Below, one piece after another: positions 42,201 to 50,387 of a stretch of DNA of 64,000 nucleotides. The notes below the pieces were generated by a model. That model was not told the DNA's origin. It saw only the letters and a program-made list of their open reading frames with translations, and ran no database searches. Made by a program: the position numbers and the translations under genes. The stretch's first letter is position 1; each line of letters starts with the position of its first letter. This DNA is from Candidatus Sysuiplasma acidicola (GTDB taxonomy: Archaea; Thermoplasmatota; Thermoplasmata; Sysuiplasmatales; Sysuiplasmataceae): NCBI GenBank assembly GCA_019721035.1, contig JAHEAA010000007.1, positions 20,740 to 84,739 of the forward strand. The letters are read 5' to 3'.

Positions 42201-43696
42201 CCAATGTCACGAATCTCACAGTCACGCCACGTCTGAACATACAGTCACTCAATGCCTTCTCCTCCACCGAAGGCAGTCTGTTTGGCCGTACGGCGGGCTA
42301 CACCGGCAATGGCGCCAATAACACTATAATTGCACCATCGGTCGCCGGAGTAGGCGATCAGTACACCATGTACGTCCGTGTTACATACTGGAACGGCGTT
42401 CCGGCCGCGTTCGTGCCTGTGGACATTGCATCACCGAATCTTCAGTCGCCGCCGTTCTCTCCCATTCCTGTTCATGGAACAGAGACAATCACCAACGCTT
42501 CCGGCATTGCTGCGCTCACAATAAACTACAGTGTATCAAGTGCATCCCAGGCGTCGCAGGGAACACTCCTGATACAGGCGTTCAACGACAGTTATCCATC
42601 GGAATCTATACTCACACCCTCCACGAATCTTCCCGTGCTCACTAACGACAGCACTTCTGTAGTGCTGTTCCTTGGTCAGGCATTCGGCACCGCCTACACA
42701 ACAATCCAGCTGAGTTCAGGATCCGTTCTGTATACGCCGTTCATCGGAACGAGCGGCGCCTATGGCAATTTCTTCGTTGAACTGCCGGTTTTTTCGCCTT
42801 TCAGTGTATATAACAACATTACTGCGCTGTCATACTCAGTCGACGGTGGAGCGCATGTCAGCGTTCCTCTCCCCTCCACCGGACAGAACAGTTTCATGTG
42901 GTCATTCCCCCTGTCGGGTCTCTCCATTGGACCGCATCTTCTCGCCGTCATCTTTAACGACTCGTACGGTTTTTCATATAATGTCGATTATGCGTTTTAT
43001 GTAATCGGCAACGGCACCAATCCCGGCCCGACAGTGTCCTTCTCTTCTCCTGCCTCTGGTTCTTACGTATCAGGGCAGACAACGATTGATTTTACTATAA
43101 CCCAGTCACAATATCTCCTTTCCGAAACGCTGAGGATCAATCAACTGTCGTACAATGTCCGTGGTCTGACGTCGTTTACATTCAATGCTTCCTCGTTTGG
43201 TTACGGAGCAATGACCGTCTCGCTTACCGCCGTGAATTATAACGGCGTCTCTGCATCGTCCGCTCTCCTGCTCTATTCAGCCCCTCAGTTCAGACCAGAT
43301 GCTGCGATAACCTCCCCCTACAATGGCAAAGTCTTCAATTCAACAAACAGTGTCACAGTCGGCTTATATTATTCCGGCGATTACATATCGTCTGCTATTC
43401 TCCATGTAGCCGGCCAGGCCACGAACACATCTTACAATGTCACAGGAATGTCATCGTACACTCTCAGCAGGCTGACAAAAGGGACATACCATCTCACATA
43501 CGTCGTAGCGAGTACGGACGGAACTTCGACCATATCCACGTGCAGCTTCACCGTACTTTCCACGCCCGCGGAGACTGCAGGCGCTGCACTTGTGAGCATC
43601 TCACCGCTGGCCGGCGTTATCATGATCGTGTTGTTTGTTGCAGGCATGCTCATCGGCTTGTTCCTCGATCGCATGAGAAGGAAACCTCCTGTATGA
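39206..43696 (+). CDS. Membrane-anchored sedolisin (S53) peptidase 2
   Basis: Exported acid peptidase of 1496 aa. After about 65 basic residues comes a signal anchor (about 66-88), the pro-kumamolisin domain (about 115-275), and the catalytic domain (about 320-780) with Glu409 and Asp413 (EFTLD), the oxyanion Asp near 501 (ASSGDQGG) and Ser near 655 (GGTSFACP). About 650 residues of Ig-like beta repeats follow, ending in a transmembrane helix (PLAGVIMIVLFVAGMLIGLFL) and a basic tail, so it is held on the outside at both ends unless cleaved. The TTG at 39206 follows AGAGGA by 7 bp; ATGs at 39251 and 39260 are alternatives. Confidence 0.9.
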   Translation: MSIVGVFATRFFAGVMCFMPRRNTASPAISSEQHSRVPYRARRGSALSCTLKSRRLQPQTASASWRYATVVVAAAVILSGLSVYFMQAHLTVRPNASSGLLSEAQLAQGPYVSSGPTELAMLKGSTLVGSVPGSMPMYMTVSFKIRNAQQLATLINEQQTPGSPLYHHFLTLKQFQQSFGPTPQVYDETLSYFTAAGFTQVATGTTMTLAFRANAGTVGNALKTQIGFFRLSNGSMVYSNIRQLSLPAPISSSISSINGLTSIVKIHTGLVHAPFFSYGGGSVTSSASFSSGTSIFSNMSRAVNFTKPGFLYTGASFPYGQWQFLNPSVLGEAYNATPLYTLGDRGQGTTIAVVMAGGYNPSDLSAYSKMVFNTSNQILNRLTPYPVNGGAVNATLPGTRLQTGGDAFEFTLDIEYSATMAPAAHIDAVYGPSLSTASLVSAYAKLTTISPLPNVITNSWGGSEDTWWNLYGPSWQSANALENYFMELTSMGSTILASSGDQGGYDSFSGLLSTSIPASSPYVVAVGGVRTTLSNASGVSFPSPPQFLVNATVAPFGFSEASSYPTWFPNYTLNASTAGNVTANSYWYSPGLTGSSPDFASGGIGLSYWFEQPWWQHGKAVPYTGRRMVPDISAEADFNQTVYFDGAWNFFWGGTSFACPTIAGEFALLDAYLNSTAGNSTNRSSYYLGLAQPLLYNLGNDPHLTLRPYTQIGSGSNPWDIQASAGGLGWPGGQNWPVAYTAPLPGWNLLAGWGVPDVANMVFDASTLLSSSRLYVKFNGTTPTTLPGDRNYVFKLVNFTGAPVSGATVNMTFTSSAGVTNYSENKTNATGTFSFSASGLHGDLSLYSVLPASSVSGFQSIWISEQNLSSGSISVTVLGVGRSVMGGFDFFNGFLSPNYPALGSLMPNTVKVFVTYRATPTSVPVPVYNAMVIAVTPHEPHFSSPPAYSNPYYQALASLNYTPMRSLSFTNLSGIAYVETWNVPQPENYTIHASYRGLANVTNLTVTPRLNIQSLNAFSSTEGSLFGRTAGYTGNGANNTIIAPSVAGVGDQYTMYVRVTYWNGVPAAFVPVDIASPNLQSPPFSPIPVHGTETITNASGIAALTINYSVSSASQASQGTLLIQAFNDSYPSESILTPSTNLPVLTNDSTSVVLFLGQAFGTAYTTIQLSSGSVLYTPFIGTSGAYGNFFVELPVFSPFSVYNNITALSYSVDGGAHVSVPLPSTGQNSFMWSFPLSGLSIGPHLLAVIFNDSYGFSYNVDYAFYVIGNGTNPGPTVSFSSPASGSYVSGQTTIDFTITQSQYLLSETLRINQLSYNVRGLTSFTFNASSFGYGAMTVSLTAVNYNGVSASSALLLYSAPQFRPDAAITSPYNGKVFNSTNSVTVGLYYSGDYISSAILHVAGQATNTSYNVTGMSSYTLSRLTKGTYHLTYVVASTDGTSTISTCSFTVLSTPAETAGAALVSISPLAGVIMIVLFVAGMLIGLFLDRMRRKPPV

Positions 43697-43797
43697 GTTC
43701 GATAATTTGGTGCGGCGTTTTTCCGGCTCAGCGACAGCCCTGGCTGATGCGGCCGGTCGTGCTTGTATGCAGAATGTAGGCAGTTTTCCGATACCGC

Positions 43798-43807
43798 AAA
43801 TTTTTAC
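43798..43807 (+). promoter_or_regulatory. TATA box of the lipoyl-TusA fusion gene
   Basis: AAATTTTTAC centred 27 bp before the ATG at 43830, a leaderless layout. Confidence 0.5.
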
Positions 43808-43829
43808 AGAGAGTAGTGTTTAACTTGTA

Positions 43830-44501
43830 ATGGAGATGTTCTGTCTGGAATGCAACGGTTGCCTGTTTCCCGACGATTTGCTGTATGCCGATGATGCAGA
43901 ACTCTGGTTCAGGCAGGATGGTGAAAACTATGTTGTCGGCATGACTTCCGCGGTGCTCTGGACCGCGGGAAAGAATGCCAGACTGTCGCTCAAGAACAAG
44001 GGCAGTTTCGTGGAACTTGGAAAAAGTCTTGCGACGATCGAGAGTGTGAAATATTTCGGCTCTCTCCGGGCCCCGTTCGACTGCAGAATTGTCAGCGTCA
44101 ATACCTCTCTTTCGCCTGGAGCTCTGACACCGTCATCTATATACGACATTGGCTGGCTCGTCGTCGTTAGCCCTTCCGTACCAGGTGACGCTCTGCTCCG
44201 TCTCGTGAAAGGGGCTGATGCCCATGCGCGGTTCGAGGCAAAGATATCATCCCTGCACCTGAACTGCTTCGCGGCGCTTCCGGATGCAGACATGGTGGAA
44301 ATAGGCACCGAATGCAACGCAGTACTGACCCGCCTCAACGGCGAGTTTTCAGGAAAGGGTGCAGGCTATGTGATACACCTCGTGACCGATGACGTGACTT
44401 CCCCAATTGAAATGATACGCTGGTCCGACGAGACGGGGAACAAAATAATAGAAAGGAAAAAAATTGATAATCTGTTTCACTTTGTTCTCGTGAAGTCCTG
44501 A
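43830..44501 (+). CDS. Lipoyl (GcvH/LbpA-like) - TusA-like fusion protein
   Basis: Two-domain protein of 223 aa. Residues about 1-118 are a lipoyl carrier of the H-protein fold: Cys-rich start (C5, C8, C11), a GCLFPDDLLY block, VGMTSA, the lipoylation site ATIESVK with K74, and GWLVVVSP at its end; this matches the LbpA/GcvH-like proteins of sulfur oxidisers better than glycine-cleavage H protein. Residues about 153-223 match the TusA/SirA fold: a Cys (C162) where TusA has its CPxP cysteine, HLVTDD, and a terminal NLFHFVLVK strand. It faces a rhodanese-type sulfurtransferase 7 bp away. Role inferred: carrying sulfur between protein thiols and lipoate. Confidence 0.78.
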   Translation: MEMFCLECNGCLFPDDLLYADDAELWFRQDGENYVVGMTSAVLWTAGKNARLSLKNKGSFVELGKSLATIESVKYFGSLRAPFDCRIVSVNTSLSPGALTPSSIYDIGWLVVVSPSVPGDALLRLVKGADAHARFEAKISSLHLNCFAALPDADMVEIGTECNAVLTRLNGEFSGKGAGYVIHLVTDDVTSPIEMIRWSDETGNKIIERKKIDNLFHFVLVKS

Positions 44502-44508
44502 ATCGGAT

Positions 44509-45351
44509 TCATTTTTCTATCGGTATGCCCACCGAGTTTCCCCATTCGGACCATGAGCCGTCGTAATTCCAGACATTTCCGTAACCCAGAAGGTAGCGGA
44601 GCACGAACCAAGTGTGCGAAGATCTCTCCCCAATCCTGCAGTATGTTATGATATTCTTGTTGCTGGTGATGCCTTTGGACTCGTACAGTTTCTTGAGTTC
44701 ATCAGCGCTCTTGAATGTCCCGTCCTCGTTAACTGCCTGCGACCAGGGAATGTTCGCAGCCCCGGGAATGTGTCCGCCTCTCTGGGCGCCCTCGTTGGGG
44801 TATTCAGGCGGAGCAAGTATCTGGCCAGTGTATTCTGCAGGACTCCTCACGTCAACAAGCGCCCAGTTCTGCTGCCCTGTCGCTTTTCTCACATCACCGA
44901 CAAAGGCTCTGATTTTCGGATCAGGATCGTGAGCGCTAAACGACGTTCGCGGATACGACGGCACGTCCTTCGTGACAGGCCTGTCTTCCGCGAGCCACTT
45001 CTTTCTTCCTCCGTTCATCAGTTTTACGTGCTCGACGCCGTAGTATTTGAAGTCCCAGAACGCGTAGGCCGCAAACCAGTTGTTGTAATCGCCGTACAGC
45101 ACAATTGTCGTGCTTCCGTCTATTCCAGCGCTGGCGAAAAGCTCCTCAAGCTGTTTCCTGGTCAGTATGTCCCTCGTCAGCTGATTGTTAAGGTCCTTTC
45201 TCCAGTCGAAGAGCACGCTTCCTGGTATGTGCCCCTGATTGTAGTTCGGTGCAGGATCGTAATCAACTTCTACGATTCTCACACCTGCGTTATTGAGATG
45301 CTTCTCTACCCATTCCGTGCTTACCAGCACATCCTTGTTTGCATACTCCAT
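44509..45351 (-). CDS. Thiosulfate/3-mercaptopyruvate sulfurtransferase (double rhodanese)
   Basis: Cytoplasmic sulfurtransferase of 280 aa with two rhodanese domains. The N-terminal domain (about 1-135) is inactive in type; the C-terminal one (about 150-275) carries the persulfide-forming Cys in TYCRIGERSS near residue 237. The CRIGERSS loop is typical of archaeal thiosulfate sulfurtransferases. It converges with the lipoyl-TusA fusion gene, so it may load sulfur on that carrier (inference). A TTAAAATATT box lies about 30 bp before the ATG. Confidence 0.92.
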   Translation of the reverse strand: MEYANKDVLVSTEWVEKHLNNAGVRIVEVDYDPAPNYNQGHIPGSVLFDWRKDLNNQLTRDILTRKQLEELFASAGIDGSTTIVLYGDYNNWFAAYAFWDFKYYGVEHVKLMNGGRKKWLAEDRPVTKDVPSYPRTSFSAHDPDPKIRAFVGDVRKATGQQNWALVDVRSPAEYTGQILAPPEYPNEGAQRGGHIPGAANIPWSQAVNEDGTFKSADELKKLYESKGITSNKNIITYCRIGERSSHTWFVLRYLLGYGNVWNYDGSWSEWGNSVGIPIEK

Positions 45352-45514
45352 GTTAATTCCTTCCGGTTTGTATAACGGCGTAATATTTTAAGATTGTTTA
45401 ACTGGTGGAATTACAGCCTGCGCCGATCACGAAGCGCCCGCACACGGCTGTACTCTCCCCGACTGGAGAAAGGCATAATTATCAGCAGAGGATAGATGGG
45501 GACAGGTGTAAAAG

Positions 45515-45676
45515 TTGGCAGACGACAAGCACGTAATGCACTGTTCCTACTGTGAACTGAGGATCGGATTCAATCCGGAAGCGGAAAATGTAAATGTCCC
45601 TCTGTTCTGTGATGATGACTGTTACGCACACTTTAAGGAAAAATATCCGGACAAGGTAAAACAGGGCTGGCCCTGA
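45515..45676 (+). CDS. Small zinc-finger-like protein (53 aa)
   Basis: Short gene with clear start signals: TTG at 45515, 7 bp after AGGTG. The protein is hydrophilic with two cysteine pairs, CSYC near residues 10-13 and CDDDC near 31-35, likely forming one zinc site of treble-clef or ribbon type, and ends KVKQGWP. Related short zinc proteins are common in archaea. It lies between the rhodanese and the acyl-CoA dehydrogenase, in the same direction as the latter (106 bp apart). Family not recognised. Confidence 0.72.
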   Translation: MADDKHVMHCSYCELRIGFNPEAENVNVPLFCDDDCYAHFKEKYPDKVKQGWP

Positions 45677-45781
45677 ACAGGCTGCACGCCTGCATGCGCC
45701 CGGATTTGAGCCGTGCTGCCCGTTGCAAGGTGATGGAGTACTCTTTTATCCGGGCTGTCCTTTTTGACTACGGGTGGCAGG

Positions 45782-46921
45782 ATGAACTTTGACCTCAATG
45801 AAGAACAGATTCTGATTCAGTCGACAGTGAGAAATTTCGCTGAAAACGAAGTGCTTCCCATTGCCTCTGCGATTGAGGAAGAAATGCGTTTCCCGGTCGA
45901 GCTGATTCCCAGGATGGCCTCCCTGGGCCTGATGGGGATGCAGGTTCCCGAAGAGTTTGGCGGCAGCAACCTCGATACTGTAAGCTATTCTCTCGCCGTG
46001 GAGGAGCTTGCACGAGTAAGCGCATCAGTAGCGATCATAGTGTCGGTTCACAATTCGCTCGTGATTTATCCGTTTTTCAGGTACGGTACAGACGCCCAGA
46101 GGAAGAAGTATGTTTCTGCCCTTGCGTCGGGGAAAAAGCTCGGTGCATACTGCATAACGGAAGCAAGCGCCGGTTCGGACGTTTCAAACGAGAGAACGAC
46201 AGCGACGAAAAGGGGAAACAGCTATCTGCTGAATGGAGAAAAACTGTTCATTACAAACGGTGAAAAAGCAGACATATTCTTTGTCATGGCCAGGACTGGG
46301 GAGACAGGCAGGACGAAGAACCTCAGCGTGTTCATTGTCGACAGGGATACGACCGGACTGGCTGTATCTCCCCCTGAAAAGAAGATGGGTCTCAACGCTT
46401 CCGGAACGGTTTCAATCACGTTCGAGAATGCTGAAATACCTGCTGAAAATCTGCTCGGCGAAGAGGGAATGGGAATGAAGATTGCACTGTCGACGCTCGA
46501 TGCGGGAAGAATCGGCGTTGCTGCCCAGAGCATCGGCATTGCTCAGGGCGCGCTGGAGGCCGCAGTGAGCTATTCAAAGCAGAGGGAACAGTTCGGAAAG
46601 AAGATATCTGAATTCCAGGCGATTCAGTGGATGATAGCCGATATGGCCACATGGGTGGAAGCGGGAAGACTGTTGCTTCACAAAGCCGCCTTCCTCAAGG
46701 ATCAGGGAAAGGATTATTCTCTGCAGGCTTCAATGGCAAAACTCTATGCGTCTGAAGCTGCCAACAGAGTAGCGGACATGGCCGTTCAGATACACGGCGG
46801 CATCGGTTATATACGCGGTACTCCGGTCGAGCGGTTCTACAGGGATGCGAGAGTGACTGAAATCTACGAAGGGACAAGCGAAATACAGCGCATGGTCATA
46901 TCACGGAAGATGCTCCGCTGA
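45782..46921 (+). CDS. Acyl-CoA dehydrogenase
   Basis: FAD-dependent dehydrogenase forming trans-2-enoyl-CoA in fatty-acid or branched-chain amino-acid oxidation. Signature YCITEASAGSD near residue 127, FITNGEKADI near 160, an arginine-rich FAD site (RE.FGKKI) near 275, and the catalytic Glu in EIYEGTSEIQR near 364. Length (379 aa) matches short/medium-chain members. The ATG at 45782 is preferred to the open frame at 45764. Electron-transfer flavoprotein genes are not in this window. Confidence 0.93.
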   Translation: MNFDLNEEQILIQSTVRNFAENEVLPIASAIEEEMRFPVELIPRMASLGLMGMQVPEEFGGSNLDTVSYSLAVEELARVSASVAIIVSVHNSLVIYPFFRYGTDAQRKKYVSALASGKKLGAYCITEASAGSDVSNERTTATKRGNSYLLNGEKLFITNGEKADIFFVMARTGETGRTKNLSVFIVDRDTTGLAVSPPEKKMGLNASGTVSITFENAEIPAENLLGEEGMGMKIALSTLDAGRIGVAAQSIGIAQGALEAAVSYSKQREQFGKKISEFQAIQWMIADMATWVEAGRLLLHKAAFLKDQGKDYSLQASMAKLYASEAANRVADMAVQIHGGIGYIRGTPVERFYRDARVTEIYEGTSEIQRMVISRKMLR

Positions 46922-46948
46922 CATCGGCGCTAACTGGTCTGCCCGTCT

Positions 46949-48286
46949 TTACGACATACTGCTTTCTGCTGTGCTTATCGCTCTGTCCAGTATTTCGACG
47001 GCAACGTCTATCTGCTCTCTGCTTACGTTGAGGGACGGAATCAGCCTTATGCCCGATTTTCCGCATCCCAGCAGTATGAGGCCCATCCTGCTCGCCTCCG
47101 TCACAATCTTCTCGCGCTCATCCTGTGCAAAGGCCTTCGTCTTTCTGTCCTTCACCAGTTCAATCGCCAGCATTAGCCCAAGGCCTCTGACATCGCCGAT
47201 GAGTCTGTGTTTTTCCTGTAGTTCCACCAGTCTCTTCTTGAAATATTCACCCATTTTTCCTGCATGCTCGACGAGCCGCTCTTCCCTGATTATTTCCAGT
47301 GTTGCGAGTGATGCTGCGCAGCCCACCAGATTGCCACCGAACGTGTTTGAATGAGCACCCTCCACTCCAAAGTCAAGGTCGCTCCTGAAAACGGTAGCCG
47401 CGATTGGTATGCCTGAGCCCAGTGACTTCGATGTCGTCATGATGTCCGGCTCAATGCCCCAGTGCTCTATGCCCCACATTCTTCCTGTTCTTCCAAGCCC
47501 CGCCTGTACTTCGTCGTCTGCGAACAGTATGCCGTGCTTTTTGATTATTTTGTGTATTGTGGGATAGAATTCCCTGGGAGGGACTACGTAGCCGCCTTCG
47601 CCCTGTACCGGCTCGCCGAACAGAACCGCCACCTCGTCCGGTGGAACAAACGTGCTGAAATATGTTTCCTCGAGCGTCTTGGCGCACCAGAGATCGCACG
47701 ATGGATATTCGAGATGATACGGGCATCTGTAACAGTTGGCAAACGGTATGTGCGTGACGCCATCAAGCGTCGGAAAGAAACGCTCTTTCTGCACGGGCTT
47801 GCTAGCTGTCAGCGAGAGTGATCCCATAGTTCTGCCGTGAAAGGCTCCGATGAATGCAATCATCCTCCTTCTGTCGGTTGACCACCTTGCGACTTTAATC
47901 GCTGCCTCTATGGACTCTGTGCCGCTATTGCTGAAAAACACCTTCTTAGGCATAGAACCCGGTGCAATCTCTGCAAGTTTCTGGGCCAGGGAAGCCTGGA
48001 TGTCGTAATAAAAGTCAGTGCCGGCGAAATGCATCAGTTCCTGCGACTGTCTGGTGACGGCTTCGACAACCTTCGGATGGCAATGACCAACGTTCAGGAC
48101 GCTTATTCCGCTGGAGAAATCCAGCAGTTTGTTGCCGTCAACGTCTTCGACAACGAGGCCCTTTGCCCGCCGTGCTACGATGGGGAGAGTCTTGGTCGTA
48201 GTCGCAATATATGTGCTGTCTTTGGCAATAATCTCCTTTGCCGCAGGGCCCGGAGGAGTCACCCTGATATCAGGTACTTCCGACAT
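46949..48286 (-). CDS. Class III aminotransferase (4-aminobutyrate/ornithine type, or related racemase)
   Basis: PLP enzyme of 445 aa. SNSGTESIEAAIK near residue 118 binds the cofactor phosphate, the PLP-nitrogen Asp lies in FADDEVQAG near 265, and the Schiff-base Lys in TTSKSLGSG near 293. A Cys-rich insert (CYRCPYHLEYPSCDLWC, about 190-207) is typical of archaeal members of this group, some of which are broad amino-acid racemases, so exact activity is open. It converges with the acyl-CoA dehydrogenase (28 bp), suggesting shared amino-acid catabolism. Promoter for this gene and for rpoK share the 337-bp gap upstream. Confidence 0.88.
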   Translation of the reverse strand: MSEVPDIRVTPPGPAAKEIIAKDSTYIATTTKTLPIVARRAKGLVVEDVDGNKLLDFSSGISVLNVGHCHPKVVEAVTRQSQELMHFAGTDFYYDIQASLAQKLAEIAPGSMPKKVFFSNSGTESIEAAIKVARWSTDRRRMIAFIGAFHGRTMGSLSLTASKPVQKERFFPTLDGVTHIPFANCYRCPYHLEYPSCDLWCAKTLEETYFSTFVPPDEVAVLFGEPVQGEGGYVVPPREFYPTIHKIIKKHGILFADDEVQAGLGRTGRMWGIEHWGIEPDIMTTSKSLGSGIPIAATVFRSDLDFGVEGAHSNTFGGNLVGCAASLATLEIIREERLVEHAGKMGEYFKKRLVELQEKHRLIGDVRGLGLMLAIELVKDRKTKAFAQDEREKIVTEASRMGLILLGCGKSGIRLIPSLNVSREQIDVAVEILDRAISTAESSMS

Positions 48287-48622
48287 TTGGTTTCACCTGT
48301 TTCTGTGTCAATTAGCATCAGGGGTATTTTAACACATGAGTAATGCATCATTCTCCGGCACCCGGCGCGGGATAGTCTAATTGGGATAAAAATGCGCACA
48401 AAACGCATTATATCGTGCTTGAAGCTTCGAGACTTCACCAACCTGTTCATACTGTTCTTCAATAAATAAAAATATTCGAATATCGTAATTCACCGCGATA
48501 TACCGCGTGATATTGGCTGCTATTCTGTATCACAGTCTCCGGACTCTTCCAGAGTTGGCGGACAGCCGAAATACTTATAAAAGGAGGCTGTAATCGGTTC
48601 ATTCCACTCCGGGAGAATCTTT
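48287..48622. other. Divergent promoter region with palindrome
   Basis: Holds promoters for the aminotransferase (minus) and rpoK (plus; CTTATAAAA at 48574-48582, GGGAG Shine-Dalgarno at 48611-48615). A perfect 12-bp palindrome ATATTCGAATAT lies at 48472-48483, followed by two near-direct copies of CCGCG(T)GATAT(A) around 48500-48520. These could bind a dimeric regulator. No gene is supported in between. Confidence 0.45.
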
Positions 48623-48814
48623 ATGAATACTCCAGTTTACACCAGATTTGAGAGGGCGAGGATCATCGGCGCAAGGGCTCTACAGATATCCATGGGTGCG
48701 CCGATACTTGTCGAGGTCCCGAAAACGATGATTGATCCAGTAGACATTTCAATGCTCGAGTTCAGCAAAGACTTAATACCGATGACTGTTAGAAGGAAAA
48801 AGCAGAATACATAG
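48623..48814 (+). CDS. rpoK: DNA-directed RNA polymerase subunit K
   Basis: Small RNA polymerase subunit (63 aa), archaeal counterpart of Rpb6 and bacterial omega. It shows the conserved [21 protein letters not shown] core and the ILVEVP strand. ATG is 7 bp behind GGGAG. Followed by rpsB after 11 bp, a common archaeal gene pair, so both are cotranscribed. Confidence 0.95.
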   Translation: MNTPVYTRFERARIIGARALQISMGAPILVEVPKTMIDPVDISMLEFSKDLIPMTVRRKKQNT

Positions 48815-48825
48815 GCAGTGCAATT

Positions 48826-49443
48826 ATGATTGGAGAACAGACGCAGGCAACAGAACTTCTGATACCGGAAGACACGTACCTTACATCCGGTGTGCACATT
48901 GGTACACAGCAGAAAAGCGCCGACATGAAATCGTTCATATTCAAGGTCAGGAGCGACGGCCTCTACGTCCTGGATGTAAAACAGACTGATGCAAGGATAA
49001 GAATTGCTGCCGGATTCCTGTCACGATTCGAACCTTCAAGCGTACTTGTTGTTTCTGCGAGACAGTACGGCCAGAAACCTTCAAAGATGTTTGCCGACAA
49101 AATTGGTGCAAAGACATTTCCAGGCAGGTTTGTTCCAGGCACCATGACGAATCCCAATCTTCCTGAATTCACCGAGCCAGACGTTTTGTTTGTCACCGAC
49201 CCTGCAGCAGATCAGCAGGCGCTGCACGAAGCGCTAAATATAAACATCCCGATCATGGGTCTTTGCGACGCAAACAATGAGACAAGAAATGTGGATATGG
49301 TTATACCAACAAACAACAAGGGAAGAAGGGCGCTTGCATGCATATACTGGCTTCTCACCCGCGAGGTTCTCAAGGCGCGTGGCGTTATAAAGACGGATGA
49401 GGAATTCACGACAACAATCGACGACTATGAAGCTACAATTTGA
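48826..49443 (+). CDS. rpsB: 30S ribosomal protein S2
   Basis: Ribosomal protein uS2 (205 aa), part of the small subunit. Archaeal signature blocks [13 protein letters not shown] near residue 17, a FLSRF...[10 protein letters not shown] segment near 64, [10 protein letters not shown] near 100 and a PDVLFVTDP strand near 115 are all present; [11 protein letters not shown] near 160 ends the core. In an operon with rpoK. A TTTAAAG box beyond its stop belongs to the next gene. Confidence 0.97.
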   Translation: MIGEQTQATELLIPEDTYLTSGVHIGTQQKSADMKSFIFKVRSDGLYVLDVKQTDARIRIAAGFLSRFEPSSVLVVSARQYGQKPSKMFADKIGAKTFPGRFVPGTMTNPNLPEFTEPDVLFVTDPAADQQALHEALNINIPIMGLCDANNETRNVDMVIPTNNKGRRALACIYWLLTREVLKARGVIKTDEEFTTTIDDYEATI

Positions 49444-49532
49444 TGTCGGGCTGGTTTTTCCGCTCCTTCATACTGTATTGATTTAAAGTTGAAGCGAAAC
49501 AATTAATTCCGGATCACGTCATCTGTTTCTCT

Positions 49533-50351
49533 ATGAGGCAACCCGCGGTAGCCGGCTCATTTTATGATGAAGATCCGGGCATCCTTCGCGCGAGCATAGC
49601 GCGATGCTTTCTCTCCGTGCGAGGACCGGGAGAGTTGCCTTCCCAATCCAATAAAGGCAGTTCCAGAAGGATCAGGGGCATAGTGGTTCCGCATGCCGGC
49701 TATGTCTACTCCGGAGACATTGCGGCTCACGCTTATCTCAGCCTCTGGAAGGACGGACTCCCGGACATCGTCGTGATCATCGGTCCCAATCACTATGGCA
49801 CATTCCCTGCTGTTGCCCTCTCCGGCGAGGACTATGTGACACCGCTGGGCGTCGCAAAGATTGATTTGGCGCTGTCGGAAAAACTGGCAGGCGGTCAGGT
49901 TATGTTCAGCGATATGTCCCAGTCGTCGGAGCATTCCATAGAGGTTCAGCTGCCATTTCTTCAGTTCATGAGGAAGGACGTAAGTTTCATCCCTGTGTGC
50001 ATGGGACGTCAGGATACGGAACGTGCCGTGATGCTGGGAAAAAGGCTCTCAACCGCCCTTGAGGGACGGGACGCTGTAATCGTCGCGTCATCGGATTTCT
50101 CACACTATGTGAGGCAGGAAGTCGCGAAAGAGAAGGATGCTCTTGCTATTGACAGAATCGTAAAACTCGATTTCGCCGGTCTTTATGAAACCATAAGGTC
50201 TGAGGATATAACGATGTGCGGATACGGGCCGGTGATGACGATGCTCTATGCATGCAAAGGCACCAGGGGGACAGTTCTTGCCTACGGACACTCCGGCGAA
50301 GTTCAGCAGATGAATGATGTTGTCGGCTACTGCGCAATAAAAATAGAGTGA
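49533..50351 (+). CDS. MEMO1/AmmeMemoRadiSam system protein B
   Basis: Member of the MEMO1 family (272 aa), a dioxygenase-like fold related to LigB extradiol enzymes whose archaeal role is unclear; it is often next to ribosomal and RNA polymerase genes and associated with AMMECR1 and a radical-SAM protein. Conserved blocks: VVPHAGYVYSGD near residue 50, GPNHYG near 86, EHSIEVQLPFLQ near 130, and SSDFSHY near 190, which supply the metal-binding or active-site His residues. A TTTAAAG box lies about 48 bp upstream of the ATG. Confidence 0.93.
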   Translation: MRQPAVAGSFYDEDPGILRASIARCFLSVRGPGELPSQSNKGSSRRIRGIVVPHAGYVYSGDIAAHAYLSLWKDGLPDIVVIIGPNHYGTFPAVALSGEDYVTPLGVAKIDLALSEKLAGGQVMFSDMSQSSEHSIEVQLPFLQFMRKDVSFIPVCMGRQDTERAVMLGKRLSTALEGRDAVIVASSDFSHYVRQEVAKEKDALAIDRIVKLDFAGLYETIRSEDITMCGYGPVMTMLYACKGTRGTVLAYGHSGEVQQMNDVVGYCAIKIE

Positions 50352-50387
50352 GTCCGCTGTCCCTGCAGGGACTCACCGTACGCTGAA

